From an uncultured Acetatifactor sp. (GTDB lineage: Bacteria; Bacillota; Clostridia; Lachnospirales; Lachnospiraceae), in NCBI GenBank assembly GCA_910584435.1, contig CAJUAP010000006.1:1-15632 (forward strand): 15,632 nucleotides of DNA. The letters run 5' to 3'. Below, one piece after another: positions 14,449-15,632 of the stretch. A model generated the notes under the pieces. That model searched no databases. It had not been told where the DNA came from and saw only the letters and a list, made by a program, of their open reading frames with translations. Position 1 is the first letter of the stretch. The number at the start of each line of letters is the position of its first letter. Position numbers and translations under genes: made by a program.

Positions 14449-14470
14449 ACGATGTACTAATACATCATTC
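14447..14470 (+). terminator. Short hairpin at the chemoreceptor stop codon
   Basis: GAACGATGTA (14447-14456) and TACATCATTC (14461-14470) pair over ten positions with one mismatch around a CTAA loop. It overlaps the TGA stop (14446-14448). No T-run follows, so intrinsic termination is doubtful. Confidence 0.3.
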
Positions 14471-14477
14471 ACAAAAC

Positions 14478-14558
14478 AACTCATAGTATTTATATTGCTC
14501 TATTGACGAACAATCAGAAAATGGCGTAGCTATAAAACTATGAGTTATTTATTGTTCG
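14478..14558. repeat. Inverted repeats with pseudoknot topology
   Basis: Arm A, 14478-14494 (AACTCATAGT, a bulged A, then TTTATA), pairs with 14531-14546 over 16 bases. Within the 36-base loop CGAACAAT (14507-14514) pairs with ATTGTTCG (14551-14558) just outside. The order A-B-A'-B' is that of an H-type pseudoknot in RNA; as DNA it could also be the end of a small mobile element. No gene is close enough to explain it. Confidence 0.55.
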
Positions 14559-14627
14559 CTGTAATAATACTGCATTGCATTAATTTTTCAATTAAAATCA
14601 GTGCTTCCCTAAATGTTCTTTTTCTGA

Positions 14628-14734
14628 ACCTGCTTGTGAAGGAAATCCGCAGACTGGGGATCGCAGAAGATATTTCAGCGAAATCGGTAAGCCGTTTTTT
14701 AAAAGGAGGCCAAATCAGTAGCGGTATTAGGTAA
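14628..14734 (+). pseudogene. Possible IS630-type transposase scrap
   Basis: The frame reads LLVKEIRRLGIAEDISAKSV and then SRFLKGGQIS before a TAA at 14732-14734. The I-R-x-L-G-I-A-x-x-I-S-x-x-S-V-x-R-hydrophobic-L-K pattern resembles the helix-turn-helix part of IS630-like transposases. The upstream part of the 64-codon open frame is hydrophobic and unlike that family. This is a weak call based on one motif. Confidence 0.35.
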
Positions 14735-14758
14735 TATGAGGATGGAGGTGCCGGGGCG

Positions 14759-15632
14759 GTGATAATAGGAATTGATTTGGGAACTACAAATTCTCTTGCA
14801 TGCGTATACAGGAATGGTCATACAGAGTTAATCCCCAATGCATTAGGGGAGTACATGACGAAAAGTGCGGTTAGTATCATGGAGGATGGAACAATTCTTG
14901 TCGGTACGGCGGCAAAGGAGCGGCAGTTCACACATCCTGAACGGACGGCAGCTTCCTTTAAGCGGTGGATGGGGACTGAAAAAGCTGTTCATATAGGGGA
15001 CGAGAGCACCGGAGTTTTCCTGCCGCATGAATTGTCAGCGCTTGTTTTGAAGCAGTTATACGAGGATGCAAGAAGGTATTTGGGAGAGGAAATAGAGGAA
15101 GCTGTCATCAGTGTGCCGGCGTATTTTGATGACAATCAGCGTAATGCAACGAAATTAGCAGCGCAGCTGGCAGGAATACCGGTGAAAAGGCTGATAAATG
15201 AACCTTCGGCGGCTGCGTTGAGATATAATTTGAATGAACCCGGCAGGGATTGCAGGCTGATGGTAATTGATTTCGGCGGAGGCACACTGGATGTAAGTAT
15301 TGTGGAATGTTTTGAGAATATCATTGAAATCATTGCCATAGCAGGAGACAACAGGCTGGGTGGGGATGATATTGACAGTGCGATTGCCTCATATTTCTGC
15401 AGAGCACATTCTCTGTCTATGGATGCTTTATCTCCGACGCAGAGGGCTTCTCTGCTGCGGCAATCGGAAGCTGCGAAGAAGGCGCTGTCCAACCTGGAAA
15501 AATTGAGAACAGGCAGTTCGGATGCAGAAAATGAGGGAAAAAGCAGCTCAGATGCAGAAAATGAGGGAAAAAGCAGCTCGGATGCAGAAAATGAGGGAAA
15601 AAGCAGCTCGGATGCAGAAAATGAGGGAAAAA
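14759..15632 (+). CDS. Hsp70-family (DnaK/HscC-like) chaperone, 3' end outside the window
   Basis: This open frame runs from a GTG at 14759, with GGAGGT ten bases upstream and no usable ATG in frame, to the window end (291 codons). It is the Hsp70 ATPase domain: IIGIDLGTTNSLACV (2-16, phosphate 1 loop), VISVPAYFDDNQRNATKLAA (about 121-140), RLINEPSAAALRY (148-160), the phosphate 2 loop VIDFGGGTLDVSIVE (about 172-186) and GDNRLGGDDID (201-211). Hsp70s fold or remodel client proteins using ATP. The early sequence lacks the DnaK-type insertions near residue 80, so it looks like the shorter HscC/Hsp70-like group. After AAKKALSNLEK, in the nucleotide-binding lobe IIB, a 10-residue acidic repeat begins. 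The gene has its own ribosome site and no obvious operon partner upstream. Confidence 0.88.
   Translation, partial: MIIGIDLGTTNSLACVYRNGHTELIPNALGEYMTKSAVSIMEDGTILVGTAAKERQFTHPERTAASFKRWMGTEKAVHIGDESTGVFLPHELSALVLKQLYEDARRYLGEEIEEAVISVPAYFDDNQRNATKLAAQLAGIPVKRLINEPSAAALRYNLNEPGRDCRLMVIDFGGGTLDVSIVECFENIIEIIAIAGDNRLGGDDIDSAIASYFCRAHSLSMDALSPTQRASLLRQSEAAKKALSNLEKLRTGSSDAENEGKSSSDAENEGKSSSDAENEGKSSSDAENEGK
15512..15631 (+). repeat. 30-bp in-frame tandem repeat inside the Hsp70 gene
   Basis: Four 30-base units (15512-15541, 15542-15571, 15572-15601, 15602-15631) encode SSDAENEGK plus a Ser or Gly. Units 3 and 4 are identical and unit 2 differs by one base; unit 1 differs at two positions in its first codons. 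The array continues past the window, so the copy number is a minimum. Confidence 0.95.

Overview
The window looks like chromosome of a gut-type Clostridia, most likely Lachnospiraceae. The reasons are strong AGGAGG-type ribosome binding sites, ATG/GTG/TTG starts, an Rpn-family nuclease with a Gly-Ile-x-Lys repeat tail, a lipoprotein/chemoreceptor pair typical of motile clostridia, and many insertion-sequence scars. No tRNA, rRNA or CRISPR array was seen. Assignment is by family resemblance only.

Left part (1-2085, minus strand): a two-gene operon encodes a MobA/LicC-type nucleotidyltransferase and, one base after it, a membrane-anchored protein with a dCTP deaminase/dUTPase-like domain whose catalytic residues are mostly replaced. 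Behind it lies an unrecognised gene remnant that reads on after a one-base frameshift. Middle-left (2086-4513, plus): a stretch of small hairpins, an Rpn/PD-(D/E)XK nuclease with an internal 12-bp coding repeat, a six-copy 26-bp intergenic minisatellite, and a GNAT acetyltransferase.

Centre (4624-10309, plus): the most interesting part, an apparently co-oriented, AT-rich four-gene cassette. It encodes a SIR2-(P-loop/STAND-like) NADase sensor, an HNH-type nuclease lacking zinc cysteines, a small class I SAM methyltransferase, and a DndB-like protein with the DGQHR motif. This combines a probable NAD-depleting effector with nuclease, methyltransferase and DNA-modification-associated parts, and I read it as a candidate antiphage system. 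The DGQHR gene carries a 23-bp tandem duplication that shifts its last 38 codons out of frame, so the system may be damaged in this strain.

Right of it (10331-11330): a gene broken by a TGA codon, an IS256-like 5' end with a large hairpin over its ribosome binding site, and IS66 tnpA/tnpB scraps on both strands. Then (11390-14448, plus) a good promoter drives a solute-binding lipoprotein and a methyl-accepting chemotaxis protein, probably a chemosensory pair. After a 310-bp gap with a pseudoknot-capable inverted repeat and a possible IS630-type scrap, an Hsp70 (DnaK/HscC-like) gene starts with GTG at 14759 and runs off the window inside a 30-bp tandem coding repeat.
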